DNA of 64,000 nucleotides from contig NZ_JAAOIZ010000005.1 of NCBI RefSeq assembly GCF_013184525.1, positions 558,001 to 622,000 of the forward strand. The letters are read 5' to 3'. A program made the translations under genes and the position numbers. The notes under the pieces are model-generated. The model searched no databases. It was given only the letters and a program-made list of their open reading frames with translations, and was not told the DNA's origin. This document shows, piece after piece, positions 54,643 through 64,000 of this stretch. This stretch comes from Chryseobacterium sp. LAM-KRS1. Its GTDB lineage: Bacteria; Bacteroidota; Bacteroidia; Flavobacteriales; Weeksellaceae. How positions within the stretch are numbered: position 1 is the stretch's first letter; every line of letters begins with the position of its first letter.

Positions 54643-57600
54643 TTAAAAATCAAAATCAATATCCACGGAATTTTTGCTGTAGAAAAAGTTTTTATATTCC
54701 GATTCCACATCAGCTTTTAATGCTGACAGGTATTTCAGAAACTCCACATAGGTTTGCGAGAAATCTGCAATGACATGATCTTTATACAGGCTTTTGTTGT
54801 AACTGATTTCAAGATGTATTTCTTCCATCTCGCTGATGACATTCATAATAAAAGGAAATTTGTTGTAAACCATACTCTGAGGAACTGTTTCCAATGAAAA
54901 ACCTGCAAAATCGCTGATGGTATGATAATTAAATTCCGGATTTTGAGCCACAAAAAGAATATCTACCTTATTTTTCAAAAAAGAATAGTCGGAAACTTCT
55001 TCATATTTTGTCACTTCCAAAAATTCTCCGGTTACTTTCTGAAGCATTTCATCGAGTTTTTCTTCTCCGAATTTCACTCTCAGCAGTATACTTTTAATGA
55101 AAATTCCCAGAAGCGACTGTACCTGAGGTAGAGATCTTCCCGAATCTACCGTTGCTATACAAATATCTGTTTTGCCCGATATATTTCTTAAAAACACCAA
55201 TAGCGATGTTAACATTAACAGATAGGGAGTGGTTTTCATTTCTTTGGCTAAATCTGTCAATCCTTTGCTCACCTCCTTATCCAGAGAAATAGTCAATACA
55301 TTTCCATCATAGGAATCTACGATCATAGATTCTTTCTTTAAAAAAGATTCATACTCATAGGCTTTGGTATAGTTTTTCCAGAAAGTATCATTTTTTTCAA
55401 GGTCTGTATTCTGATAATACCAGTACGCATAATCTCTGAACTGAATTTCAGGCATCAATCCTACTCTGTGGGCCGAGTATTCATTATAAAGAGATACCAA
55501 CTGCTTTATAAACAGACCTGTAGAGATGCCGTCAAAAATAATATGATGGGTAAGAAAAAGAATTTTGTATTCCTCTTCTACTTTCAGAATCATCATTTTA
55601 AGCAGCAGTTCCTGTTCAAGATCAAAGCAATAGCTCTTGCAGGCATCAACGGTCTGTCTGTATTCAGTTTCATTCTTAACTTCATTAATTTCTAATGCAA
55701 AATGGGTATGTTCTGCAGAATTAATTTTCTGACTAACGGTTTCGTCTTTCAGTATAAAATTTGTTCTTAAAATTTCATTGGCCGCTATAATATGTCTGAC
55801 TGCTTTTTCCAGCAGTACAATATCTACCGTTCCGGCTACATCGAACTCCATGAACATATTATACGACGGAGAAGCTCCTTTTCTCTGGCATGCCAGCCAG
55901 ATATTGTTCTGCGCCGGAGTTACCCTGATAACCTCCTGATAGGGTGCATGTGTAATCCTATGATCGCCATTATGTTCCTGAAGAATAACCTGACATAGAG
56001 AATGTAAACCGGGATTTTCAAACACTTCTTTCATGGATAAATGAACGGAAAACTTTCTGTTTACCTTGTTAATCAGCTTAGTAACCAGCATAGAATGCCC
56101 ACCTAATTCAAAAAAGTTGTCTTCATCCTGAATATCTTCCTTCGTATTAAGAACGTCTCTCCAGATATTTTTCAGCTGCTGTACCAGCTGCGGATCTTCA
56201 ATCTCTTGATTTTTAACCGGCTCATCCGAAGGAAGTTCCTTTGATGAAAGCTGTTGCCTGTCTATTTTTTTATTGGGAGTAAGAGGAAACTCTTCAATCA
56301 TAAAAATAAAATGGGGAACCATATAATAAGGAAGCATTCCCTGTAGCTTTTCATGTACACCGGACATTTCAATCTGAGCACCTGTTTTCAGGTAAGCTAC
56401 CAGATGGTTTTCACCTTCTATTTCTTTAACTACAACTACGGAATCTTCAATATTTTCAATGGTATTCAGATGGTTTTCGATATCTCCAAGTTCTATTCTG
56501 TAGCCTTTTATCTTCACCTGATGATCACTTCTTCCCAGGAAAATGATTTCGCCGTTTTCGTTCCATTGTCCTACATCACCTGTTTTATAGATAAACTCTC
56601 CTTCTCTGAAAGGATTTTTCACAAATTTTTCTAGGGATAAAGCTTCATTATGATAGTATCCTTTTGCCAATCCTTTACCCCCAATGTAAATATCTCCAAG
56701 ATTATTGACAGGTAAGAGATTCAGGTTAGCATCCAAAATATAGAAAGAGGTTTCTTTAATAGGTTGTCCGATATTCTGGGGAGATGTTCCATGTTCGATC
56801 TTTTTGACTGAAGACCAGATGGTAGTTTCCGTAGGCCCATACATGTTCCAAAGTTCTTTACAGGATATTAATAATTCTTCAATCAAATCATTATTAATTA
56901 AATCTCCTCCACAAAGTATTTTTAGTTCAGAATCGGGTTTCCAGCCTAAACTGATCAGTCTTTTGAAAAAGCTGGGAGTGGCCTGGATAATGGAAGGTTT
57001 CACTTTCAGAATCTCCTGTATTGTGGCCAGAGGATCTCTCAAAATCTTATCACCAGCCATATATAAGGTGGCTCCGCTTATCAAAGGAGTAAAAAATTCC
57101 AGAATAGAAATATCAAAAGAATACGTGGTTACGGAATATAAGGTGTCTTCAGGATGTACACCCGGTTTCTGACTTATACTCTGCAACAGATTCAGCAATG
57201 AGGCATGGCCTATTTCAACTCCTTTCGGATTTCCCGTGGATCCGGACGTATAGATGATATAGGCTGTATCTTCGGGTTTAACAGCGGTTTGAACAAGATC
57301 TTGCTGGGTATTCAGTATATTCTCTAAAAAAACACTTTCAATATTGGTAAGATGAATAGAAATATGTTCCTCGGATACTAAAAGCCCGGCCTGACTGTTT
57401 TTCAAAATATACTGCAGTCTGTTTACCGGAAATTCAGGATCAAGAGGGATATATGCCTTCCCTGCTTTCATGATTCCCAACAGAATACAAACCATATGAG
57501 CAGATCTACCAAGTAAGACAGCGATGGCCTTTTCATCCGGATAATTATTTAAAAGAAAACAGGCAATCCGGGAGGATATTTTATCAACCTCAGCATAAGA

Positions 57601-59049
57601 CAACCTGAACTTGTTGTCTGCTATGGCTGTTTTATTGGGAGATTCTGAAACATTTTCTCTGAATAGATCCAAGAATGTCTTCTCGGTGCTTTCTATTTGT
57701 TCGGAGCTGATGAATCTTTCATTGAATGAGAAAAGGTTTTCTTTTTCTTCCTGCGACAGGAATGAAATATTCTTCAGAGGTTCGGCCGCCAATGCCTCTA
57801 TGTTTACGATCAAATGATCAATATGCCGCACACACTGTTCTATAGAATAGTCATCAAAGAAATCTGTATTGTAATCGAAATCTATTTTAATATCTTCATG
57901 ATCATCAAATTCTCTGACGTATATGGCCAATGCTGATCTTTCGGATTTATTGGTGAGAGGAATTACGGTAGTCTCGGTTCCATCAAAGTGGTCGGCATAG
58001 TTATGTTTTTCGTAAGAGAACGTGATATTGAAAAGCCTGTTCTTTTCATTGAACAGTTTCAGATCGCTGATCATTTTTCCAAGAGGATATTTCTGATATC
58101 TGTAATCTGACATCAGCTGTTTTCTGGTGTTTTCTATGAGTTCAAGCAGGCTGTTCTCATCATTCAGTTTCATTCTTAAAGGTGAAACTCCCATAAACAA
58201 TCCTACCGTTTTTTTGAATGCTTTGGTGTTTCTGTTCAGTACCGGAATTCCGATTGCGAGATCATCGCTTTGGTTTATTCTTCCAAAATAGAAGAAAAAG
58301 AGCCCCAGAAATCCATGAAAAGTAGAGAAATTATGCTTTTTACCGAGTTCGATGAATCGGTTATAATCTTTTCTGCGAACGATCAGTTCTTTTCTGTCGC
58401 TAATATGAACCCGATGATCTTTTGTTTCATTTCCATTAAAGATCACCTGTGGCAGGCTGGAAAATCTTTCAGCCCAGTACTGTTGATCTCTACTGAATTC
58501 ATCGGAGATCCGGTAAGCTTCGTCATGAGCAGCAAAAGTGCTGTATTCATAAGGATACTGATCCTGTACGGCATTCAGTTTCAGGATATCATTGTAGTTT
58601 TTAATCAGTCTCTGGAACATAAGGGATGTCCCCCATCCATCGGTGATAATGTGGTGATATACGGAGAAAAGATAATAATGATTTCCGGTAGTTTTTATGA
58701 GAACGAACCGATACAGATAATCGTCTTCCAGTACATTAAAAGGTATTAAAAACTCTTCCTGCATATATTCTTCAGCGGCAGAAACGGGATCCGCATTCTC
58801 CGAAAAATCTACCCATTCCAGAGGTCTGGTTTCTCCTTCATAGATGTATCTTCTTACTTCGTTTCCATTTTCGCGGAAAAAACTCCGATAGGCGTCATGC
58901 TGCATGATCATTTCATGATAAGCTTTTGTAAAGGTTTCTGTACAGATTTCACCTTTAATTTCTATTTTGGCACCTATGTTATAGATTGGAATATCCGGAT
59001 GCAGCATCTGCTCAAAAAAGATATCCAATTGGGGAAGTGTTAACTTCAT
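54643..59049 (-). CDS. Nonribosomal peptide synthetase, C-A(Gly)-T-C
   Basis: A 1468-residue synthetase. Domains: condensation 1-430 (active motif HHIITDG at 132-138), adenylation about 455-935 (YTSGSTGNPKG, MYGPTETT, GYRIELGDIE), carrier about 950-1025 (FFELGGHSM, Ser986) and a second condensation domain from 1035 to the end (HHIIFDG at 1168-1174). The specificity residues read D646 I647 L650 Q689 L712 G714 M737 I744 W745 K928; this differs by one position from the textbook glycine code DILQLGLIWK. There is no thioesterase or reductase domain, so release may use the terminal condensation domain or the adjacent type II thioesterase. Confidence 0.93.
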   Translation of the reverse strand: MKLTLPQLDIFFEQMLHPDIPIYNIGAKIEIKGEICTETFTKAYHEMIMQHDAYRSFFRENGNEVRRYIYEGETRPLEWVDFSENADPVSAAEEYMQEEFLIPFNVLEDDYLYRFVLIKTTGNHYYLFSVYHHIITDGWGTSLMFQRLIKNYNDILKLNAVQDQYPYEYSTFAAHDEAYRISDEFSRDQQYWAERFSSLPQVIFNGNETKDHRVHISDRKELIVRRKDYNRFIELGKKHNFSTFHGFLGLFFFYFGRINQSDDLAIGIPVLNRNTKAFKKTVGLFMGVSPLRMKLNDENSLLELIENTRKQLMSDYRYQKYPLGKMISDLKLFNEKNRLFNITFSYEKHNYADHFDGTETTVIPLTNKSERSALAIYVREFDDHEDIKIDFDYNTDFFDDYSIEQCVRHIDHLIVNIEALAAEPLKNISFLSQEEKENLFSFNERFISSEQIESTEKTFLDLFRENVSESPNKTAIADNKFRLSYAEVDKISSRIACFLLNNYPDEKAIAVLLGRSAHMVCILLGIMKAGKAYIPLDPEFPVNRLQYILKNSQAGLLVSEEHISIHLTNIESVFLENILNTQQDLVQTAVKPEDTAYIIYTSGSTGNPKGVEIGHASLLNLLQSISQKPGVHPEDTLYSVTTYSFDISILEFFTPLISGATLYMAGDKILRDPLATIQEILKVKPSIIQATPSFFKRLISLGWKPDSELKILCGGDLINNDLIEELLISCKELWNMYGPTETTIWSSVKKIEHGTSPQNIGQPIKETSFYILDANLNLLPVNNLGDIYIGGKGLAKGYYHNEALSLEKFVKNPFREGEFIYKTGDVGQWNENGEIIFLGRSDHQVKIKGYRIELGDIENHLNTIENIEDSVVVVKEIEGENHLVAYLKTGAQIEMSGVHEKLQGMLPYYMVPHFIFMIEEFPLTPNKKIDRQQLSSKELPSDEPVKNQEIEDPQLVQQLKNIWRDVLNTKEDIQDEDNFFELGGHSMLVTKLINKVNRKFSVHLSMKEVFENPGLHSLCQVILQEHNGDHRITHAPYQEVIRVTPAQNNIWLACQRKGASPSYNMFMEFDVAGTVDIVLLEKAVRHIIAANEILRTNFILKDETVSQKINSAEHTHFALEINEVKNETEYRQTVDACKSYCFDLEQELLLKMMILKVEEEYKILFLTHHIIFDGISTGLFIKQLVSLYNEYSAHRVGLMPEIQFRDYAYWYYQNTDLEKNDTFWKNYTKAYEYESFLKKESMIVDSYDGNVLTISLDKEVSKGLTDLAKEMKTTPYLLMLTSLLVFLRNISGKTDICIATVDSGRSLPQVQSLLGIFIKSILLRVKFGEEKLDEMLQKVTGEFLEVTKYEEVSDYSFLKNKVDILFVAQNPEFNYHTISDFAGFSLETVPQSMVYNKFPFIMNVISEMEEIHLEISYNKSLYKDHVIADFSQTYVEFLKYLSALKADVESEYKNFFYSKNSVDIDFDF

Positions 59050-59061
59050 AAGCGTGGGTTA

Positions 59062-60678
59062 TTAAAAGTAAGCATTTTGGAAATTTTCGGGAACGTCTTC
59101 TTTTACGATTTTACCGTAATCGAATTTCAGGAGCTTATCGCAATATTGGAAATATCTGTCGTCATGGGTAACGGCAATGATGGTTTTTCCTTCAGCTTTA
59201 AGTTTAGGGATCAGTTCTTCATAGAAATATCTTCTGAAATAAGGATCCTGGTCTGCCGCCCATTCATCCAGTATCACGATAGGTTTATCTTCCAGCAATG
59301 CGAATATCAATGCCATTCTTTTACTTTGCCCTTTGGAAAACTGTCTTCGTGCAGATTCTTCAGAATCATCTTTCACTACATTTTCAAGTTTGAAAACTTC
59401 AAGCAATCTTTTATAGTTTGCATTATCTTTGAGCTCGTAATCATCATAATTTTGCGAGAAGAGGTGATTACTTGTAAATACTGCTGAAATCAGATTTTGA
59501 ATGTCTTTCTCTGAATCGATTTTTTTCCCGTCAAAAATAATCTCGCCCTGATCCGGAACATAAAGACCTGATAGAATATTGATAAAGGTACTTTTCCCGC
59601 TTCCGTTTCCACCTACAATAAAAATAACTTCTCCTTTATTGATATCCAGATTTACCGGGCCCAGTTCAAAATTAGCATCTGCATTGTCATTTTTGTAATT
59701 GAAATAAATGTTTTTAAAACTTAGTTTTGTAAAATCAGCAGCAGGCTGAATGGTTGGTGTTTGATCAGGTTTCTCATTTTTAAAATCTTCATAGAAATTC
59801 TTGAGCCTTTTATTCGCCACGAATAATCTTGTGACTGCATCCTGGAGATTAACAAGGACATTAATAGGTCCGGTAATAAATAATAAAACAAGAACATAAG
59901 GTATAACGAATTCTTTTTTCAGCCAACCCAATTCCGGTAGAGCAAACAGAATAACTCCTATGATAATGTACATTCCATATTGGCTGATTAGCCCTATAGA
60001 CAAAAAGGAAAAACTGATTTTAAAATCCAGCGTATAGGCTGCATTTCTGTTTTTAAAAACATAATCTTCAAGTAATTTTTTCCTTCTTTTGTCGCTAATC
60101 ATTAATTCTTTAAACCCATTTACAACATCTTGTACAAATCCAAAATATGACTCATTATATTTTCTTATTTTTTCTAAAGATTTTGATAACAGATTAATAA
60201 CCAAATAATACATTCCGGCAATCAGTATTATGGCTGCAATAATAATGAGAGCAGAAACTAATGATAAGCGTATAAGATATCCTATACATAATATTACCAT
60301 TAAGAGAGAAGAAATTGCAGCAGTAATAACGCCTGGTAGTGAATAAAAAGTTCTAATATCTTCTACAGCTGTATAGAATCTCTGTGTTCCCATTCTTTCA
60401 ATTTTCACTAGCGGAGTTTCCAGAATTTTCTGAAACAACTTTTTTTCCATTCCGGTAAGCATAGCGAAAGTTATTTTATTCAGCTCTTTTTGAAAGAAAA
60501 TATTTAATAGATAAGCATATATCACAAATGAAAAAAATGTGATGTATACATATCCTTCTATAACAAGTTTATCAGCTATACTGTTATTGATTATATATAT
60601 AATACCAAAGCTTAACAAGCTGCTTATTAAAGCATATATTGATATCAGAAAGATATGCTTATATTTTATTTTTAGCAT
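59062..60678 (-). CDS. ABC exporter of the cyclic-peptide type (SyrD/PvdE-like)
   Basis: A 538-residue half transporter. Six membrane helices in residues 1-290 are followed by an ATPase domain with Walker A (GGNGSGKST), signature FSKGQSKRMALIFALLEDKP and Walker B with the characteristic DEWAADQDP. This exact sequence around Walker B is typical of the cyclic peptide/siderophore-precursor exporters, not of bacteriocin transporters. It lacks the N-terminal C39 peptidase that would cut a GG leader. It is 12 bp from the NRPS gene and 28 bp from the thioesterase gene. Confidence 0.92.
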   Translation of the reverse strand: MLKIKYKHIFLISIYALISSLLSFGIIYIINNSIADKLVIEGYVYITFFSFVIYAYLLNIFFQKELNKITFAMLTGMEKKLFQKILETPLVKIERMGTQRFYTAVEDIRTFYSLPGVITAAISSLLMVILCIGYLIRLSLVSALIIIAAIILIAGMYYLVINLLSKSLEKIRKYNESYFGFVQDVVNGFKELMISDKRRKKLLEDYVFKNRNAAYTLDFKISFSFLSIGLISQYGMYIIIGVILFALPELGWLKKEFVIPYVLVLLFITGPINVLVNLQDAVTRLFVANKRLKNFYEDFKNEKPDQTPTIQPAADFTKLSFKNIYFNYKNDNADANFELGPVNLDINKGEVIFIVGGNGSGKSTFINILSGLYVPDQGEIIFDGKKIDSEKDIQNLISAVFTSNHLFSQNYDDYELKDNANYKRLLEVFKLENVVKDDSEESARRQFSKGQSKRMALIFALLEDKPIVILDEWAADQDPYFRRYFYEELIPKLKAEGKTIIAVTHDDRYFQYCDKLLKFDYGKIVKEDVPENFQNAYF

Positions 60679-60706
60679 AATTTAAAATTTTATGGTATAA
60701 TTTGCA

Positions 60707-61405
60707 CTAAACAAAGCAATAATTAATAATTTCTCCTATTCTATTGCTATGCTGGTGTATAAAAAAATGATTTCCCTCAAGAATTGAATACTCAAAAGAA
60801 GTTTTGGTAAATTTGCCCCAATTTTCAATTCTTACTGATAAAGATTCCTGGTCACCCATTATTGCATATATAGGAGTTTTAATTGAAGTATTTTTTTCAA
60901 AATCCTGATCTTTTTCGATGCATTCAAAATCTGCCCTCATTATTTTAGAGAAAAAATCAAATGCTTCTTTATCTTCAATAACTTCTTTGGGAATTCCCCC
61001 TAGCTCGGCTATTTTTGATTTAAACTGATTATCATCCAAGTTATATCTATTAGGAACAATGTAATCATCCAAAGGTCCTGGGTTGCCTGATACAATCAGA
61101 TAATCCGGGCCGTCATTATTTTCCTCAAACAGTTTAGTGATAGAGAGGCCTAATATAGCCCCCATACTATGCCCAAAAATAATAAAAGGCGCCCCATTTC
61201 TTTTTCGATTAATCTGCTCAAAAAGATCGTAAATTGCTTCCTTTTTATCAGTAATTAAAGTTTCTCTAAACCTCTCCCCTCTGCCAGGTAATTCCATAGG
61301 AACAAATTCAATATTTGATACCACTGATTTTTGCAAAAAATTATAGGAATACTTATTACCTCCTGCAAAATGAAGTAAAAAAAGTTGTTTTTTCTTGATG
61401 CTCAT
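60707..61405 (-). CDS. Type II thioesterase
   Basis: A 232-residue stand-alone thioesterase that frees misloaded carrier domains or releases product. It has LFLLHFAGGN, VPMELPGRGERF, nucleophile serine in FGHSMGAI, an Asp in YAIMGDQESL and the catalytic His in LEGNHFFI. Length and motifs fit the NRPS/PKS type II family. It lies between the exporter and the GT1 gene on one operon. Confidence 0.92.
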   Translation of the reverse strand: MSIKKKQLFLLHFAGGNKYSYNFLQKSVVSNIEFVPMELPGRGERFRETLITDKKEAIYDLFEQINRKRNGAPFIIFGHSMGAILGLSITKLFEENNDGPDYLIVSGNPGPLDDYIVPNRYNLDDNQFKSKIAELGGIPKEVIEDKEAFDFFSKIMRADFECIEKDQDFEKNTSIKTPIYAIMGDQESLSVRIENWGKFTKTSFEYSILEGNHFFIHQHSNRIGEIINYCFV

Positions 61406-61430
61406 AATTAAATTATTAGTTTTAACTCAG

Positions 61431-62648
61431 TTATAATAAGGTCATGTAACTGGTATTTTTTGAAGCCTGTTCAAAACTGGATTTCATTTTTGTTAGATTC
61501 AATCGCATGTTTTTGTCGTTTTGAGTTTCATTTATGATTGATGCCAAATCTTTCATATTAAGAGAATGAGCATTTATTTTAGCCCCAAGTCCGTTCTTCT
61601 CTATTCTGTCTGCGTTCTCAAATTGATCAAGCCCCAGCGGAATGACGATCATAGGGATTTCGTTCATAACACATTCTTTAATTCCCCCCATTCCACCATG
61701 CAGAATGGCAATGTCTGTATATTCCAAGATCGTTACCTGAGGCAGCCATTTATGAATGATAACCCTATCCGAAGAGTAATTGGCATAGTTTTCATAAAGA
61801 TTCCCTGCAGATATATATATTACATAATTTTCCAAAAGACTTTGTTCCATTGCATTGATAACAGTATCAATAATTGTCTGTGCTTTATTTTTGTCTATCT
61901 GATCTGCCCAAGAACCTAACGAGCAATAAATTATATTCCTCCCGGTTTCTCTTTTTTTTAAAATGTCTTTTTTAAATCCTGAAGTATCATAATGTGATCC
62001 AAATATATCTTGCTGTGGAATACACGGTCCTATATAAAAATCATTATCGCGTTCTGTAGCCTCTTCTATTAAAAAATCTTTAGACGAAGTCATTAAGTTT
62101 TGAAAATGATCAAATATAGAAATCAAATCCCTTAAGGAGGTTATTTTATACCCTTGCTTTATCAGAAAATCAATCAGAATATTAGCTGCTTCTATGTTAT
62201 TGTTTTTCATTAACATATCTACGCTCCATTCTTTCACCTTATCTGTAAAAGAGTTTTTACTAAAATCATTTCCCATAGGAAAATGGCAGTAAACCAAAAA
62301 TGTCTTTATTTGATACTTGATATAAAAAGTGATAGCTTCTATAGGGTTATATGCTGTAAAAATGATAGCCGATGGATTATGGTCTTTCATAAATTCATCA
62401 AAATCTCCTTTTATTATAGAGGCAATTACATTCACATCAACCTTACCTGACTCATGTTTCATTCCCCTCGGGTAGTATTCTTCAAAGATCGTTGTGTAAG
62501 AAAATGATGTTTTAGCTATATTGTCCGTAACATCCGGAACACCAATATAATGAATATTATTCCCCATCTCTGTAAGCTGTTCACCAATTCCTATTGTAGG
62601 AATTATGTTTCCTTTGAAAGGGTCTGTAAAAATTAATATTTCTTTCAT
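61431..62648 (-). CDS. GT1 (UDP-glycosyltransferase-like) enzyme
   Basis: About 405 residues; the ATG giving MKEILIFTDPFKGNIIPTIGIGEQL is chosen as it starts the GT-B fold, while the longer frame runs back into the receptor gene. The C-terminal donor-binding signature is clear: KWLPQVTILEYTDIAILHGGMGGIKECVMNEIPMIVIPLGLDQFENADRI. Family members glycosylate small molecules including peptides, macrolides and carotenoids. Here the likely acceptor is the NRPS product or an associated lipid. The N-terminal catalytic histidine region is not obvious by eye. It starts 19 bp after the receptor gene stop. Confidence 0.85.
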   Translation of the reverse strand: MKEILIFTDPFKGNIIPTIGIGEQLTEMGNNIHYIGVPDVTDNIAKTSFSYTTIFEEYYPRGMKHESGKVDVNVIASIIKGDFDEFMKDHNPSAIIFTAYNPIEAITFYIKYQIKTFLVYCHFPMGNDFSKNSFTDKVKEWSVDMLMKNNNIEAANILIDFLIKQGYKITSLRDLISIFDHFQNLMTSSKDFLIEEATERDNDFYIGPCIPQQDIFGSHYDTSGFKKDILKKRETGRNIIYCSLGSWADQIDKNKAQTIIDTVINAMEQSLLENYVIYISAGNLYENYANYSSDRVIIHKWLPQVTILEYTDIAILHGGMGGIKECVMNEIPMIVIPLGLDQFENADRIEKNGLGAKINAHSLNMKDLASIINETQNDKNMRLNLTKMKSSFEQASKNTSYMTLL

Positions 62649-62667
62649 GTTTAATTTTTTTTTATAA

Positions 62668-64000
62668 CTACCGGCTTCTTTCTCTTTCTTCTTCGTTACC
62701 AAACTGTCTTTGCTGCTTGGATACCTGATCACTTCCAAAAGTGTAGTTAATAGAAAACCTAAAAAACCTATTATTTCCATAGGATATATACTTTTGTTCT
62801 ACCCCATTATTTTCTGAAATCATACTACGTGGGCTTGAATTAAATATATCATATGCAGCAATACTCATATTTAAGCCTTTATAAGGCGTTTTATAAGAAA
62901 TAGCAAGATCTAAGGAGTTTGCTTTGGAGTAATGAAATAAATTTTGATTAAATGGAGTTCCGTACCAATAATTGATGTCTGCGGTTAATGTCTTTGATTT
63001 ATTTATAGTTAATGAATTATTAACGGCTCCAAAAAATTCGAAACCATTTCGAAGTATTAAGTCGAGATCTTTTATTTTCCTGGATTGAGAATAATTCAAA
63101 AAAATGGTTGTATATGTTTTCCACCATGAGAATGGATTAAGTTCGTAGGTTTCCATCAAAGAATATCCATAACTTTTGTAGTAATTATCAGAAGTCACAA
63201 TCTGTTCTTTAGTTTCATCATTCATTTTAAATAGAGTTCCATATACATTAGAATTAATATTAAAAGATAGTTTTGATGTAAGCCCTTTAAATGTATGAGA
63301 TAGTTCTAAATTATCTACATAAGAGGGCTTCAAGTAAGGATTCCCCATAGAAGATATTTGGCTGTTTATAAAATATCGGGCCGGATTTAGCTGTCCGTAA
63401 GATGGTCTTTGTATTCTTCTGGCATAATTAAAGATTAAACTATTATTATCATTAGCTTTATACTTGACAAATAATGATGGAAATAATTTAAAATATTTAT
63501 TATAATCTGTCTGGTTTGTAGTAACAGAATATCCTTTTGTTTGTGTATATTCTGCTCTCAGACCGATCTGCCCTTCCCATTGATCTCCAAATTTCCGAAC
63601 CCCATTGATATAAGCCGCCTGAATCGCTTCATTAAATTTAAACTGATCCGACCATTCTATAGGGCTATCCGACGAAAGATTATGATTATCGAGCGTATAA
63701 TCTGTATTGGTAAATGTGAGTTTCCCTCCATAATTAAGATTAATAAGCTTTCCGGGATGATCAATATCAAACTTTAAACTATAATTATTAATAGTTTGAT
63801 CTGAAAAACTTCTAATAAAAAAATTCAGTGCTTCATAGTTATTTTCGGCATCATACTTATTTGAAAAAATAGTATTATTGACCTCTCTATTATAACGAAG
63901 ATAATCTACATCAATATTCAGTTTCCTTCCTAAAGTATCCAACTTTTGATCCACATGGAAATTGAATGAATGATTATTCACTTTATTGTTTATAAACCCA
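62668..64000 (-). CDS. Outer-membrane beta-barrel (TonB-receptor-like), 5' partial
   Basis: The frame stays open to the last base of the window, so at least half of this protein lies outside. The visible 440-odd residues are barrel strands of the OMP_b-brl_3 type found in Bacteroidota TonB-like receptors: GQIGLRAEYTQTKGYS, FKLFPSLFVKYKANDNNSLIFNYARRIQRPSYGQLNPA, NPYLKPSYVDNLELSHTF. The C-terminus runs FRFSINYTFGSDQVSKQQRQFGNEEERERSR, that is, the terminal strand is followed by an odd charged tail. As the first visible gene of the operon it may import or help export the product. Confidence 0.85.
   Translation of the reverse strand, partial: GFINNKVNNHSFNFHVDQKLDTLGRKLNIDVDYLRYNREVNNTIFSNKYDAENNYEALNFFIRSFSDQTINNYSLKFDIDHPGKLINLNYGGKLTFTNTDYTLDNHNLSSDSPIEWSDQFKFNEAIQAAYINGVRKFGDQWEGQIGLRAEYTQTKGYSVTTNQTDYNKYFKLFPSLFVKYKANDNNSLIFNYARRIQRPSYGQLNPARYFINSQISSMGNPYLKPSYVDNLELSHTFKGLTSKLSFNINSNVYGTLFKMNDETKEQIVTSDNYYKSYGYSLMETYELNPFSWWKTYTTIFLNYSQSRKIKDLDLILRNGFEFFGAVNNSLTINKSKTLTADINYWYGTPFNQNLFHYSKANSLDLAISYKTPYKGLNMSIAAYDIFNSSPRSMISENNGVEQKYISYGNNRFFRFSINYTFGSDQVSKQQRQFGNEEERERSR

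Noticed and set aside
59062..60678. Exporter considered as a GG-peptide (C39-type) transporter
   Set aside because: There is no N-terminal C39 peptidase domain, and the DEWAADQDP Walker B belongs to the cyclic-peptide/siderophore exporter family.
1..64000. CRISPR arrays, prophage, insertion sequences, tRNA or rRNA genes
   Set aside because: No direct-repeat/spacer pattern, transposase, integrase or RNA gene signature was found; the single phage-type gene at 5193-5597 has no phage neighbours.

Overview
The window looks like a chromosomal segment of a Flavobacteriia member, most likely Chryseobacterium or a close relative (Weeksellaceae). This rests on low GC, absence of Shine-Dalgarno-like starts, several TANNTTTG-type -7 promoter boxes, a type IX secretion C-terminal domain, Bacteroidota-type SusC-like/TonB receptors, a GG-leader peptide of the kind common in Chryseobacterium, and overall protein similarity. 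No rRNA, tRNA, CRISPR array, transposase or integrase was seen.

Layout. 1-9.1 kb: mixed housekeeping and defence genes (secreted DUF1349 protein, Na+/H+ antiporter, MFS transporter, phage-type hypothetical, secreted epoxide-hydrolase-like enzyme, Ohr peroxidase, serine hydrolase). 9.2-17.7 kb: secreted GH2 glycosidase, then a TonB receptor co-transcribed with a beta-propeller phytase and, convergent, a Tat-exported alkaline phosphatase; together a phosphate-ester scavenging set. 17.8-19.8 kb: a zinc-starvation island, cobW-type metallochaperone plus MerC-like protein, divergent from zur, with two Zur boxes lying over the promoter. 19.9-23.5 kb: mprF overlapping an AcvB/VirJ-type gene, i.e. 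making and probably removing lysyl-phosphatidylglycerol. 23.5-29.4 kb: a five-gene ergothioneine operon (egtD, egtB, OpuCA/EgtV-type ATPase, permease fused to a substrate-binding domain, MalY/PatB-type lyase) that appears to couple synthesis with uptake; the binding domain is circularly permuted. 29.7-43.4 kb: regulators (AraC type, two-component pair), a T9SS cargo protein, membrane hydrolase, second Na+/H+ antiporter, a class A beta-lactamase-like lipoprotein and others. 43.8-45.8 kb: polyphosphate kinase.

45.8-64 kb: a specialised-metabolism locus, almost all on the minus strand and tightly packed: TonB/OMP receptor (cut by the window end), GT1 glycosyltransferase, type II thioesterase, cyclic-peptide-type ABC exporter, a C-A-T-C NRPS whose adenylation code reads as glycine, a membrane-anchored S33 peptidase, two DUF6734 proteins, a LanC-like protein, a DUF6625 protein, and finally an unlisted 40-residue GG-leader, four-cysteine peptide (47077-47199) followed by a terminator; a phosphopantetheinyl transferase follows. 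The peptide with LanC-like and glycosyltransferase-like partners looks like an undescribed RiPP system embedded in, or joined to, an NRPS operon. Functions of the peptide, the DUF proteins and the link between the two halves are inference.
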